Shown here in pieces: positions 24,672 to 32,995 of a stretch of DNA of 64,000 bases; the first letter of the stretch is position 1, and every line of letters starts with the position of its first letter. The stretch covers positions 4,092,001 through 4,156,000 of the forward strand of contig NZ_SHLD01000001.1 in assembly GCF_004217615.1 (NCBI RefSeq), read 5' to 3'. The notes under the pieces are model-generated. The model saw only the letters and a list, made by a program, of their open reading frames with translations. It searched no databases and was not told the origin of the DNA. The stretch comes from Micromonospora kangleipakensis (GTDB lineage: Bacteria > Actinomycetota > Actinomycetes > Mycobacteriales > Micromonosporaceae). Position numbers and translations under genes: made by a program.

Positions 24672-24968
24672 GTGAGTTCAGCCGACTTCCGCGAGCCCTG
24701 GTTTCGACTAGAAGGCGAGAGCGCTCGGACGTTCGAGCAGGAGGCAGCGACTGAGATCGCGGCGGGCCATGAACTGCACGGTCTTGACCTGGCAGCCGTG
24801 GCGAAGTGCGAGGGCTGTGACTCGGTGGTCTTCCGCGCGTCGGACGACACGTTCGCGATTGTCCATCTCAGTTGGATTCGGAAGCCCGAGGCGCCACCAT
24901 GGCCGCGAACCACCCGGCTCGGGGGTTTCATCGCGGTGGAGATGACGATGGATCAGCACGAACACTGA
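24672..24968 (+). CDS. Small hypothetical protein, 98 aa
   Basis: GTG start at 24672, 20 bp after repeat copy 18, with no Shine-Dalgarno. SADFREPWFRLEGESARTFE at the start, a central alpha/beta region (KCEGCDSVVFRASDDTFAIV) and a FIAVEMTMDQHEH tail. No motif that I recognise. Its size and the Trp-rich C-terminal part suggest a small immunity-type or binding protein, but this is speculative. Confidence 0.6.
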   Translation: MSSADFREPWFRLEGESARTFEQEAATEIAAGHELHGLDLAAVAKCEGCDSVVFRASDDTFAIVHLSWIRKPEAPPWPRTTRLGGFIAVEMTMDQHEH

Positions 24969-25109
24969 CCGCTCATGGCAATCCGTGCTTGCGCATGTAC
25001 CGTACGCGTTACTGGCCGTAGCCGAGCTGTCGGCTGCTGCGCGCGGGGACGCTGTCGACGTGCTGCACCTCGGCGGTCGCGCTGCTCGGGCTGGTCGCGT
25101 TGGGGACGG

Positions 25110-25559
25110 TCACCCGGCGAACTCGGGGCGCCTGACAATGAAGTCATCCACGATCCGTTGATCCTCGGGCGAGAACGCCGCCCGCGGCACCGGGATTTGG
25201 CTCATGCCGTACTTCAGCAGCCAGGTGTGGCGTCGCCGCCGAATCCGGGTGATGCCGGACCAGTCGATTTGTGTTTGGCTGCTCGCGGTCTGGATGTGGA
25301 CGCCCGACGTGCTCACCTCGTACCGGAACGGCTCGACGAAGAGGCTGCGCTGTAGCAACCAACTCAGTACCGGAAGGAGTTCGGTCACGGCGAACGCGGC
25401 ACACAACACCAGCACGAGGTAGAGCAGCCGACCGTTGAACCCGGTCAGTGTCGTGAGCAGCACAGCCAGTGCCGCGAGGGCGAGCAGGAGCGTCCGTATG
25501 ACGCGTTGCCGGCGGCCCTGTGCGTCTTGGCTCATCCGCCGTACCAGGCCGTACGTCAT
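25110..25559 (-). CDS. YcxB-like membrane protein
   Basis: 149 aa. Two membrane helices (about 23-42 and 47-66) are followed by a soluble domain with EPFRYEVSTSGVHIQTASSQ, then TQIDWSGITRIRRRRHTWLL and IPVPRAAFSPEDQRIVDDFI, the layout of YcxB-like proteins. GGGGAAG precedes ATG 25559. Role unknown. The 140 bp on its 3' side (24969-25109) contain only a possible fragment of a membrane helix on the plus strand. Confidence 0.8.
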   Translation of the reverse strand: MTYGLVRRMSQDAQGRRQRVIRTLLLALAALAVLLTTLTGFNGRLLYLVLVLCAAFAVTELLPVLSWLLQRSLFVEPFRYEVSTSGVHIQTASSQTQIDWSGITRIRRRRHTWLLKYGMSQIPVPRAAFSPEDQRIVDDFIVRRPEFAG

Positions 25560-25756
25560 CTGCACTTCCCCGGTTGCGTGCACGCGCCGCAGTATGGCAC
25601 GGCATCGCCGCAAGTCGCGCGTCGCCCAGCGTGACAGCGATGGCCGCCCGAAGCGTCGGGAACCTGCCGAGTGAAGACCATGGTCCACCACGGCAGACAG
25701 CTATCCGGCATCTGGGTTGCACCCGCGGAGCGGATAGCCTCCCTGGCCCTACTACG

Positions 25757-25795
25757 GCGACTCAGTATCCGGATCTGCCGCGATCAGCGTGCTGC
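25757..25795 (+). repeat. Dispersed TGCCG element, copy 19 (left half)
   Basis: TATCCGGATC-TGCCGCGATCAGCG at 25767-25790. The right half is not recognisable; a minus-strand gene ends 15 bp further. Confidence 0.55.
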
Positions 25796-25810
25796 GTGGT
25801 GGTGCATCGC

Positions 25811-26248
25811 TCACCGGCTGCTGGCGTGTGGCTCCACCGATACGGTCGCGCCTGCTGCGGTAAGTCGCCCGGCAAGCAGCCGCATCTCGGCAGGCGTGCC
25901 GAGGATCCCGTTGCCGATTAGCGCGTCGAATGCGCTGACCGCCTCATCGATCGTGTCCCCCTGCTTGCGGAACTCACCGAGGAGGCACCGTCTGAGCGGA
26001 CGGCTGGCATCCGGATCAGCTCGCAGCCGGACCAGGCCGACGCGGGCTACAAGCGCGGTCCGCAGCATGGCGGGCATCTCGCCCCAGCCATCCAACTCTG
26101 TGGCGCTGCCGCACCCGCTGCACCGAGTCGAGACCGCCCAGGCGAGCCTGTCCCCGTCGACCGCCTCGGTGACCACACCAACTGCCGCAGCACCGCACTC
26201 CGCACACGGCTCGATCAGTTCGTGTCCGATCAGCTCTGCCTCACTCAC
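25811..26248 (-). CDS. Hypothetical protein with two CxxC pairs
   Basis: 145 aa from GTG 26248. ECAECG-type and CSGCG pairs (CAECG at ~15, CSGCGS at ~43) could form one zinc ribbon near the N-terminus, followed by a helical C-terminal domain (IDEAVSAFDALIGNGILGTP). A TAACGT element 7 nt before the GTG suggests leaderless transcription. Family not recognised. Single-gene module. Confidence 0.6.
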   Translation of the reverse strand: MSEAELIGHELIEPCAECGAAAVGVVTEAVDGDRLAWAVSTRCSGCGSATELDGWGEMPAMLRTALVARVGLVRLRADPDASRPLRRCLLGEFRKQGDTIDEAVSAFDALIGNGILGTPAEMRLLAGRLTAAGATVSVEPHASSR

Positions 26249-26308
26249 CACCGACACGTTAGCCGCAACGACTGCGGGCCCGTTGCGATGAAGGACCGGG
26301 CCCTCTCG

Positions 26309-26395
26309 GTATCCGGTCATGCCGCGATTAGCGCGCTACTCAGCGTCACGACAAGCCTCCGCGGTCCGCGCACGGACGTGCCGAGAAGAGTGCGT
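26309..26395 (+). repeat. Dispersed TGCCG element, copy 20
   Basis: TGCCG at 26319-26323 and 26379-26383. The right outer arm is GAAGAGTGCG; its left arm ATCCGGTCA does not pair with it. The complement of GAAGAGTGCG appears as the left arm of copy 14 (CGCACTCTTC). Confidence 0.75.
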
Positions 26396-26420
26396 CCTAG
26401 CCTCCTGATCTCTGGCTGCG

Positions 26421-26972
26421 CTACCCGGCTGCCGAAGGCTGGGCGAATCGCAGCACGTTGCCGTAAGGGTCGATGACCTCGAGCGTCGGGCCGCCGGGAG
26501 CGTCCCCGTCGATGCCCGGGCGGACCGGCGCGTTCGGTCTGGTAAGCAACTCCTTGTATAGGCCGAACACGTCAGTGACAGGGAACCAGACCACACCGTG
26601 CGGGCTGCCGTCGCCGTGGTGCTCGGACAAGTGCAGTACGGCCTGCGAGCGGGACACTTGCACGTACAGGGGCAGGCCGGGCTCGAATCGGTGCTCCCAG
26701 TCCAGCTTGAAGCCGAGGTAGTCGACATAGAACGGCAGCGCAACCTCGACGGACATCACCCGAAGTACCGGCACGCCTGGTCGGATCTCCGGCGAGGCTG
26801 AGCGTCTGGGGCGGCCCACCGCCGCGGCCAGGACGTTCCAGTCCTTGGCGTTGAACTGGTGGGCGATGAGTTCCAGCGCGAGGCTGTGCGGGATGCTGAA
26901 CCCGGCTACGGCAAGGTCATCTCGCAGGAGCTTGGCAAGCTTCTTGGCATGCTCTGTGCTGGGGAGCGTCAT
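26421..26972 (-). CDS. Glyoxalase-superfamily protein with N-terminal helical domain
   Basis: 183 aa. Residues 1-50 (STEHAKKLAKLLRDDLAVAG, ALELIAHQFNAKDWNVLAAA) form the helical domain often fused in front of bleomycin-resistance-like proteins. Residues ~63-180 are a single VOC domain (VPVLRVMSVEVALPFYVDYL, GVVWFPVTDVFGLYKELLTR, LEVIDPYGNVLRFAQP). Members of this type are usually annotated as glyoxalase or bleomycin-resistance proteins without proven substrate. The last Glu/His ligands are partly kept. Single-gene module. Confidence 0.8.
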   Translation of the reverse strand: MTLPSTEHAKKLAKLLRDDLAVAGFSIPHSLALELIAHQFNAKDWNVLAAAVGRPRRSASPEIRPGVPVLRVMSVEVALPFYVDYLGFKLDWEHRFEPGLPLYVQVSRSQAVLHLSEHHGDGSPHGVVWFPVTDVFGLYKELLTRPNAPVRPGIDGDAPGGPTLEVIDPYGNVLRFAQPSAAG

Positions 26973-27257
26973 TGCGTCGGCCTTTCACACGGCCCGTCCT
27001 GCCGATGCTCGCGTTGTCGGCTAGCGCCGCGGTTAGAGAGCCGATGCTCGGCAACCATCCAGTGCATTCACCAACCCTGAAGGGGCGCGAGCGGCTGGCT
27101 GCACCGAGCCAGTCACGATGGTAGCCAGCCTGGCGTTCGGTACACCACCGTTCATGAGACGGTCCGTCGTTTCGTCATGGGCGGCGGTGGCCGCTCACTC
27201 ATGCCGCCGTACGTGCGCTGGGCCGCCAGTGGCGCAAAGGAATCCTGCTCTGCAAGC
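26973..27257. other. Intergenic region with a partial repeat copy
   Basis: Non-coding. It includes a TGCCGATGCTCGCG motif at 27000-27013, resembling a repeat right arm, and the partial copy at 27191. No gene is supported. Confidence 0.4.
27191..27225 (+). repeat. Dispersed TGCCG element, copy 21 (left half)
   Basis: CCGCTCACTCA-TGCCGCCGTACGTGCGCTGGG. It keeps the left outer arm and first TGCCG only. Confidence 0.5.
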
Positions 27258-27923
27258 TCATGCCGCCCGGAGCCAGCGGGTGTGGATGTCCTGGTAGCGG
27301 AGCGGGTCGACGGCGGCCGGATCATCGAGGAGTTTGACCAGTAGGGCACCGTTCGGGAGTCGGCGCGCCTGGGCAGCGATCTCGGGCAGCGGCGCCGGTG
27401 GCAGGCGGCGATCGGGGCCCAGGTAGGTCCACCAGCCGAGCTCAGCCGGCCAACCACCGGCCGGGTGGGAGGCGTCGTGGATGCCGAGATCCCACACCTG
27501 CTCGCACGACCACTCGTCGAGGACTCGGCCGGCGTCAGCGTTCAGACGCTCGGCGGCATCAAGCCACAAGCCGGTCAGTCGAGCATGCAACTCACGGAAG
27601 GTGTCGGCCTCGGGTGTCGGGCGGCGGTAACAAAAGGCGGCGTCCAACGTCCAGACGAGAGTCCCTTCCTGCCAGTTCACGAAGATGTCGACGTCGCCGT
27701 TCGCCCAGAGCTGGCCATGCTCCGTGCCGGTCGCCATGGCGCTGAGCGCTGCCTGTGCGTCCTCGACCGTCCGCAGGTCGGCGTCCGGGTCGGTGAACAG
27801 GTTGATCAGCCCATCGGGGCGTTGCGGGCGCAGGTCCCGGTCGGCTGCCAGGGCGTACAGCTCGCGAAGAGCTGGCTCTGCCGCCGCCGGCACTCGCAGC
27901 TCCCAGATCCAGTCCGACCCCAC
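27258..27923 (-). CDS. Hypothetical protein, 221 aa
   Basis: Starts at GTG 27923 with SDWIWELRVPAAAEPALREL. The alpha/beta pattern with DGLINLFTDPDADLRTVEDA, then VDIFVNWQEGTLVWTLDAAF and WTYLGPDRRLPPAPLP, shows a regular soluble domain. The W-I-W-E start and acidic surface resemble small immunity proteins, but I cannot name a family. An upstream extension to 28019 is open but lacks a ribosome site. Single-gene module. Confidence 0.6.
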   Translation of the reverse strand: MGSDWIWELRVPAAAEPALRELYALAADRDLRPQRPDGLINLFTDPDADLRTVEDAQAALSAMATGTEHGQLWANGDVDIFVNWQEGTLVWTLDAAFCYRRPTPEADTFRELHARLTGLWLDAAERLNADAGRVLDEWSCEQVWDLGIHDASHPAGGWPAELGWWTYLGPDRRLPPAPLPEIAAQARRLPNGALLVKLLDDPAAVDPLRYQDIHTRWLRAA

Positions 27924-28027
27924 GACGGCATGATGCTGATCTGCTTCGGGCCGCGGCAAGCCGACCGCAGGATGCTCGCGGCCTCGGTCCGTCACGCCGA
28001 GCACACGATCGCACAGCATCCAACGGC

Positions 28028-28110
28028 ACCCGCATCTGCCGCCGGCCGTGCGCTACGCAGCGTCACGGCAAGCGGACCGAGCCGGCGTCCGGTCTTGCCG
28101 ATGGGCGGAC
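28028..28110 (+). repeat. Dispersed TGCCG element, copy 22
   Basis: TGCCG at 28037-28041 and 28096-28100. Inner arms GGCCGTGCG and CGTCCGGTC pair at 6 of 9, outer arms CCGCATC and GATGGGCGG at the first four. The middle CGCTACGCAGCGTCACGGCA equals the reference copies. Confidence 0.8.
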
Positions 28111-28199
28111 ACAGTTTTCCGCCCGTCCATGGAGAAGCCTGGTAGCGAGGGCCAGTATCACGTGCTCGGTTGTCTGGCCGCCCCTCATGACGAGGCAAG

Positions 28200-28781
28200 A
28201 TGGCACGCATGTCCCTGACGACCCCCACGCTGCACACCGCTCGCCTGCGACTGCGTCCCTTCACCGACGCGGACGGGGACGCGCTCTTCGCGCTGCACAG
28301 CAGCGCCTACGTGCTGCGCTACTGGGACGCGCCTCCGTGGAGCGAACGTGCGCGCGCCGAGCGCTTCATCGCGGCTTGCCAGCAGATGGCGGACGAAGGC
28401 ACCGGGGCGCGGCTGGCCCTAGACCGTCTTTCCGACGGGGCCTTCATCGGCTGGTGCAGTCTCACCCGGTGGAACCCGGACTACCGCAGCGCGTCGTTGG
28501 GCTACTGCCTTCACAATGCGGCATGGGGTTACGGCTACGCGACGGAGGCCGCGAGCGCTCTGCTGCAGTGGGCGTTCGACACGCTCGACCTGAATCGAGT
28601 CCAGGCCGAGACCGATACGCGCAACGTGGCATCTGCGCGCGTCCTCGAGAAGGTCGGATTCATGCGTGAGGGGACGTTGCGGGAAGACTGCGTCGTAAAC
28701 GGCGAGGTATCGGACTCATGGGTGTTCGGGCTGATCAGGCGGGAGTGGCGGTCGTCGTCCGGGCCGGTGCCCGCCCGCTGA
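28200..28781 (+). CDS. GNAT N-acetyltransferase, RimJ/RimL type
   Basis: 193 aa. LHTARLRLRPFTDADGDALF (11-30) opens a RimJ/RimL-like fold. The acetyl-CoA loop is in GYCLHNAAWGYGYATEAASA (~100-119), and NVASARVLEKVGFMREGTLR (~140-160) is the family signature near the C-terminus. Such enzymes acetylate ribosomal proteins, peptides or small amines. GAGGCAAG lies before ATG 28200. Single-gene module transcribed with the repeat polarity. Confidence 0.9.
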   Translation: MARMSLTTPTLHTARLRLRPFTDADGDALFALHSSAYVLRYWDAPPWSERARAERFIAACQQMADEGTGARLALDRLSDGAFIGWCSLTRWNPDYRSASLGYCLHNAAWGYGYATEAASALLQWAFDTLDLNRVQAETDTRNVASARVLEKVGFMREGTLREDCVVNGEVSDSWVFGLIRREWRSSSGPVPAR

Positions 28782-28847
28782 GTCCTCCTCGCTCGCGAGA
28801 CGGCGGCCTGCGGTGCTTCACTCCGCCGAGTTGATGGGGCTGACACA

Positions 28848-28934
28848 GTGCACTCTCATGCCGCCGACCGCGCGTCACGGAGCGCAGCCGGCTGTCGACC
28901 GTTGGTGGCGCGCGGACGTGCCAATGAGCGCGCG
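28848..28934 (+). repeat. Dispersed TGCCG element, copy 23
   Basis: First TGCCG at 28859-28863; the second is TGCCA at 28919-28923. Inner arms GACCGCGCG and CGCGCGGAC pair at 8 of 9. Outer arms CTCA/TGAG pair. Confidence 0.8.
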
Positions 28935-28993
28935 AACCTGCTGCCACATCAAGGTTCCGCGTGGGCGAGACGGATCGGGCTGGGTAGCAAGGG

Positions 28994-29650
28994 TTACCAC
29001 ACGTAGGGGATGAGCCGGGCGCGGCCCGCTGCAAACTCTCGGTAGCGGTCGCCCAGTGCCGCACTCAGGGCGCGCTCCTCGATCCGAAGGCGATAGATCA
29101 GGGCGATCAGCACCAAGCCGGCCGCGCCCACGGCGCTGACCCAATTTCCCAACATCAGGCCGCCTCCCGCGATGGCGAGCAGTAGGCCGGTGTAGCTCGG
29201 GTGTCGCAGAACCCTGTATGGACCCCGTTCCACAACCGGCTGGTCCTCACTGGTCTTCACCACCACGGTGAAGTAGTTCCCCAGGCTCGCAAAAGACCAC
29301 CAGCGCAGCAGCAGGCCGAGCCACCCGATCACCACGCCAAGCGCGAACAGCCACACACCACCGGCGATCACGGCGCTCGGGGCGACAGGTCGACCGACGG
29401 GCAACAGCAGGATCGCACTGAAGAACATCGCTCTGAACACGATCTCCGCGCGCACACTGACGCGCGTCGCGCCGCGGCGTACGCGGAGCGCCTGTGAGAG
29501 TTCGCCCGCAGAGAAGGCGCCGACGCTGACGAAAAAGACGATACGCGCCAAGTGCGAGACCTCTTCATACGGCACGGGCACGCCGCGAGTATCACCGAAC
29601 CAGGTCGCGGTATACAACCGCAACGCCGCCCAGAGAAAGCCACCCCACAA
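28994..29650 (-). CDS. ICMT/PEMT-like membrane methyltransferase
   Basis: 218 aa with five or so membrane helices. The C-terminal signature VVERGPYRVLRHPSYTGLLL (~139-158) followed by RIEERALSAALGDRYREFA (~189-207) is that of isoprenylcysteine carboxyl methyltransferase-like and phospholipid methyltransferase proteins, which bind SAM at the membrane face. The start is TTG 29650, preceded by the purine-rich AGAGAGAGAG contributed by repeat copy 24. Substrate unknown. Confidence 0.85.
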   Translation of the reverse strand: MWGGFLWAALRLYTATWFGDTRGVPVPYEEVSHLARIVFFVSVGAFSAGELSQALRVRRGATRVSVRAEIVFRAMFFSAILLLPVGRPVAPSAVIAGGVWLFALGVVIGWLGLLLRWWSFASLGNYFTVVVKTSEDQPVVERGPYRVLRHPSYTGLLLAIAGGGLMLGNWVSAVGAAGLVLIALIYRLRIEERALSAALGDRYREFAAGRARLIPYVW

Positions 29651-29651
29651 C

Positions 29652-29678
29652 GCACTCTCTCTCTATGCCGCTGACCGG
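29652..29678 (+). repeat. Dispersed TGCCG element, copy 24, left part (split by IS21)
   Basis: Left arm and TGCCG at 29666-29670. The right part resumes at 31842-31862. Removing the IS21 element and one ACCGG duplicate restores TGCCGCT-GACCGGGCGGTC-G-TGACG-TGAGCGGAC, with inner arms GACCG/CGGTC pairing exactly. Confidence 0.8.
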
Positions 29679-29748
29679 TGTCGGCTCCGCCTGAAAACTG
29701 ACCCCGTGGTTCCGGGCGAATTTTGACCCCTTCCGGAAGCATCGGGAG

Positions 29749-30975
29749 GTGCTGAGCGTGGAGGACTGGGCGGAGATCCGCCGGTTGCACCGGGCGGAGG
29801 GGATGGCGATCAAGGCCATCTGTCGCCGGCTGGGGGTCTCGCGGAACACGGTGCGCAAGGCCTTGGCCAGTCATGAGCCGCCCCGCTATCAGCGGGCGGC
29901 GAAGGGGTCGATCGTGGATGCGGTCGAGCCGCAGATTCGGGCGTTGTTGGCGGAGTTCCCGGACATGCCCTCGACGGTGATCATGGAACGGGTCGGGTGG
30001 ACCCGAGGGAAGACGGTGTTCTGCGACCGGGTGCAGCAGTTGCGGCCGTTGTTCCGCCGCCCTGACCCGGCCCAGCGCACTGACTATCTGCCGGGTGAGC
30101 TGGCGCAGTGTGATCTGTGGTTCCCGCCGGCGGACGTGCCGTTGGGCTTCGGTCAGGTTGGCCGTCCGCCGGTGCTGGTGATGGTGTCGGGGTATTCGCG
30201 GTGGTTGTCGGCGGTGATGATCCCGAGCAGGCAGTCGGCGGATCTGCTGGTCGGGCACTGGACGCTGATCTCCAGCTGGGGTCAGGTGCCGAAGGCTCTG
30301 GTGTGGGACAACGAGTCCGCGGTCGGGCAGTGGCGGGCCGGGCGGCCGCAGTTGACCGAGGCGATGAATGCCTTCCGCGGCACCCTGGGCATCAAGGTGA
30401 TCCAGTGCCGGCCGGCGGACCCGGAGGCCAAGGGCCTGGTCGAGCGGGCCAACGGCTATCTCGAGACATCGTTCCTGCCCGGCCGCCGGTTCGGCTCACC
30501 AGCTGACTTCAACGCTCAGCTCACCGAGTGGCTGGTGCGGGCGAACCACCGCCGGCACCGGACGCTGGGCTGCCGGCCGGTGGATCGGTGGGACGCCGAC
30601 CGGCAGGCGATGCTGCCGCTGCCGCCGGTCCCGCCGGTGGTCGGCTGGCGGCAGACCACACGGCTGCCCCGTGACCATTACGTGCGTCTGGACAGCAACG
30701 ACTACTCGGTGCACCCGTCGGTGGTCGGCCGGCGGGTCGAGGTCACCGCCGACTGCGACCAGGTGACGGTGCTCTGCGACGGTCGACCGGTGGCCAGGCA
30801 TGACCGCTGCTGGGCCAAGCATCAGAGCATCACCGACCCTGCCCACCGCCAGGCCGCCGCTGACCTGCGCATCGCCGCCCAACGCACTCCGGCAACCGCC
30901 GTCGACGCCCAGGTCGAACGCCGGCCGTTGAGCGACTACGACCGCCTGTTCGGCTTGGATGAGGTGGCTGCGTGA
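29749..30975 (+). CDS. istA: IS21 transposase IstA
   Basis: 408 aa from GTG 29749. The N-terminal HTH is GMAIKAICRRLGVSRNTVRK (~22-41). The DDE integrase core (~110-270) has D in LAQCDLWFPP, D in ALVWDNESAVG and E in PEAKGLVERANGYLE. The C-terminal beta-barrel follows. It overlaps istB by GTGATG, indicating translational coupling. Length and motifs are complete, so it should be active. Confidence 0.95.
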   Translation: MLSVEDWAEIRRLHRAEGMAIKAICRRLGVSRNTVRKALASHEPPRYQRAAKGSIVDAVEPQIRALLAEFPDMPSTVIMERVGWTRGKTVFCDRVQQLRPLFRRPDPAQRTDYLPGELAQCDLWFPPADVPLGFGQVGRPPVLVMVSGYSRWLSAVMIPSRQSADLLVGHWTLISSWGQVPKALVWDNESAVGQWRAGRPQLTEAMNAFRGTLGIKVIQCRPADPEAKGLVERANGYLETSFLPGRRFGSPADFNAQLTEWLVRANHRRHRTLGCRPVDRWDADRQAMLPLPPVPPVVGWRQTTRLPRDHYVRLDSNDYSVHPSVVGRRVEVTADCDQVTVLCDGRPVARHDRCWAKHQSITDPAHRQAAADLRIAAQRTPATAVDAQVERRPLSDYDRLFGLDEVAA

Positions 30976-31766
30976 TGGCCGGCAAGACCAGCAACCGCAA
31001 CGTGGCATCGGAGATCGCGTTCCTCACCCGCGCACTGAAGGCGCCGTCCCTGGCCGCGTCGGTGGAACGTCTGGCGGAGCGGGCCAGGGCCGAGTCGTGG
31101 ACGCACGAGGAGTTCCTTGCCGCCTGCCTGCAACGCGAGGTCGCCGCACGGGAAGCCCACGGCGGTGAGGGACGCATCCGGGCAGCGAGGTTCCCGGCCC
31201 GCAAGAGCCTGGAGGAGTTCGACTTCGACCACCAACGCTCCTTGAAGCGGGAGACGATCGCTCACCTGGGCACGCTCGACTTCATCACCGGCCGGGAGAA
31301 CGTGGTGTTCCTGGGCCCGCCCGGCACCGGCAAAACCCACCTGTCCATCGGGCTTGGGATCCGGGCCTGCCAAGCCGGACACCGGGTCGCGTTCGCCACC
31401 GCCGCCCAGTGGGTATCCCGCCTCGCCGACGCCCACCACGCCGGGCGCCTGCAGGACGAGCTGGTCAAGCTCGGCCGGATCCCGCTGCTGATCGTCGACG
31501 AGGTCGGCTACATCCCCTTCGAAGCCGAAGCCGCGAACCTGTTCTTCCAGCTTGTCTCCAACCGCTACGAACGAGCTTCGCTGATCGTCACCAGCAACAA
31601 GCCCTTCGGCCGTTGGGGCGAGGTCTTCGGCGACGACGTCGTCGCCGCAGCCATGATCGACCGCCTCGTCCACCACGCCGAGGTCATCTCGATGAAGGGC
31701 GACAGCTACCGCCTCAAAGACCGCGACCTCGGCCGCGTCCCCGCGGCCACCAAGACCAACGACTGA
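30975..31766 (+). CDS. istB: IS21 helper ATPase IstB
   Basis: 263-264 aa (ATG 30975, or GTG 30972 overlapping the istA stop). The AAA+ core has Walker A GPPGTGKTHLSIGLG (~112-126) and Walker B LLIVDEVGYIPF (~171-182). The N-terminal helical region precedes it. IstB forms an ATP-dependent decamer that bends target DNA and stimulates IstA. Intact. Confidence 0.95.
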   Translation: MAGKTSNRNVASEIAFLTRALKAPSLAASVERLAERARAESWTHEEFLAACLQREVAAREAHGGEGRIRAARFPARKSLEEFDFDHQRSLKRETIAHLGTLDFITGRENVVFLGPPGTGKTHLSIGLGIRACQAGHRVAFATAAQWVSRLADAHHAGRLQDELVKLGRIPLLIVDEVGYIPFEAEAANLFFQLVSNRYERASLIVTSNKPFGRWGEVFGDDVVAAAMIDRLVHHAEVISMKGDSYRLKDRDLGRVPAATKTND

Positions 31767-31836
31767 ACATCAACAACCAACGAGGGGGTCAAAGTTCGGA
31801 CGGACCACAGGGGTCACGTTTCAGCCGGCGTTGACA

Positions 31837-32059
31837 ACCGGGCGGTCGTGACGTGAGCGGACCGTGGCGAGACACACAAGAGCCCCCACGTCGAACGCAG
31901 GGACTCTTCGGACCCGGCCCGGCTCGAACGGGCTGCCACCCTCTCCAGCTGCGGACGCGCCCTTACCGGGGTAGACGCGCCTTGGGCGGGCTCATCTCAA
32001 TGCTAGGACGCGCTTGCGACTGACGCGCAGGCCCAGCCTTGTGCTGATGTTCGATAACG
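31837..32059. other. Geneless module between two repeat copies
   Basis: No gene. An imperfect hairpin at 31880-31909 (GAGCCCCC...GGGACTCT) and a GCCCG-TTCGAGC-CGGGC stem-loop on the minus strand (about 31916-31933) are visible, but no full tRNA is present. The ends GTGAGCGGAC (31853-31862) and GTCCGCTCAC (32059-32068) are exact 10-bp complements. Confidence 0.5.
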
Positions 32060-32143
32060 TCCGCTCACTGCCGCGATCAGCGCGCGATGGAGTGTCACGG
32101 CAGGCGGATCGAGCCGGCGTCCGCTCGTGCCGATGAGCGCCCG
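32060..32143 (+). repeat. Dispersed TGCCG element, copy 25
   Basis: TGCCG at 32069-32073 and 32129-32133. Outer arms CGTCCGCTCA and TGAGCGCCCGT pair at 8-9 of 11. The middle ends in CGGCGTCC as in copy 22. Confidence 0.8.
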
Positions 32144-32243
32144 TGGCGATTAGTCCCTCGTCACGGCAGAGACAGAAGGGGTGACGCTGGTCGCGCGGTG
32201 ATGCGATGGCTGGACGTCCGGTGCCTACGCCTCTGACGGAGTG

Positions 32244-32783
32244 CTACCGCCCTGCGGCACCCTTCTCGGCCGCGGCCAGCAGCGTGGTCGCGCGCCTGTG
32301 CTGACGGCGCAGCCCGGCGATGATCGGCGGGCCGGTCACGACGACGATCGCGGCGAGGAGCCACCACCGTGGGTTCTCCAGAACCGCGAAGGTCGCGGCG
32401 ACCAGGGCGAAGAATCCGAACAACACGGCCAGCAGGACGATGCCGATCCGCTGCCGGACGCGTTGCCGCGCCAGCGTCACGGCGGCCGCCTGAACCCGGG
32501 GATTGTCCGAGGGTTGTCCGTGGTCGACCGCGCGGACCGCCTGTACCCGCTCGTCGGCCGTCAACGGCGGCCCGGCGACCGGATTGAGCGCCTTCTCGGC
32601 CCGCGCCATTGCCAGGGTCATGCCGGCCACGAAGATCACGCCGCCGACGAGGGCACCCACCACGGCCGGACCCCACCCGGAGCCGAGCATGACACCGAAG
32701 ATGAGGGCCAAGCTGCCGGCGTACAAGACGCCTATGAGGACACCACGCTGCCACACCGGCCACCGCATGATCATGTGCCTCAT
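32244..32783 (-). CDS. Small membrane protein, four predicted helices
   Basis: 179 aa. Hydrophobic segments at about 12-33, 38-58, 112-133 and 138-157 are separated by a charged cytoplasmic loop (LTADERVQAVRAVDHGQP). No motif points to transport or enzymatic activity. Both ends are basic. The start codon lies 30 bp from repeat copy 26. Single-gene module against the repeat polarity. Function unknown. Confidence 0.65.
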   Translation of the reverse strand: MRHMIMRWPVWQRGVLIGVLYAGSLALIFGVMLGSGWGPAVVGALVGGVIFVAGMTLAMARAEKALNPVAGPPLTADERVQAVRAVDHGQPSDNPRVQAAAVTLARQRVRQRIGIVLLAVLFGFFALVAATFAVLENPRWWLLAAIVVVTGPPIIAGLRRQHRRATTLLAAAEKGAAGR

Positions 32784-32810
32784 CAGCCGAGAATAGATGA
32801 GCGTCTGGCA

Positions 32811-32898
32811 ACTGGCATCCGCACATCCGCGAAGCGCTCGTCACCGAAGGCGACGTCGGCGCCGGTCGCCGGCGTCCGGACGTGCCGAGATGAGTGCG
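32811..32898 (+). repeat. Dispersed TGCCG element, copy 26
   Basis: The first motif has decayed to CATCCGCG at 32824-32831; the second TGCCG is at 32883-32887. AGCGCTCGTCACCGAAGG shows that it belongs to the subfamily of copies 4 and 18. Right arm GATGAGTGCG. Confidence 0.75.
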
Positions 32899-32995
32899 TA
32901 GAGGAGTCGCTGGACGCATCGGGGGTAGTCCGGATCCATCCGCAATGCAGAACCGCGGATACTGCGACGTGCAAGGTGTTGCCAGAATCGGCGGT

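Larger units (their letters stand above)
29679..31836 (+). mobile_element. IS21-family insertion sequence, intact
   Basis: The terminal inverted repeats start TGTCGGCTCCGCCTGAAAAC (left) and TGTCAACGCCGGCTGAAACG (right, complement). The 5-bp target duplication ACCGG is at 29674-29678 and 31837-31841. It carries istA and istB in the usual order. The target is the middle of a dispersed repeat copy. Confidence 0.95.

Noticed and set aside
31880..31960. tRNA gene on the minus strand
   Set aside because: A T-arm-like stem (GCCCG-TTCGAGC-CGGGC) is present, but no acceptor, D or anticodon stems of the right spacing could be found.
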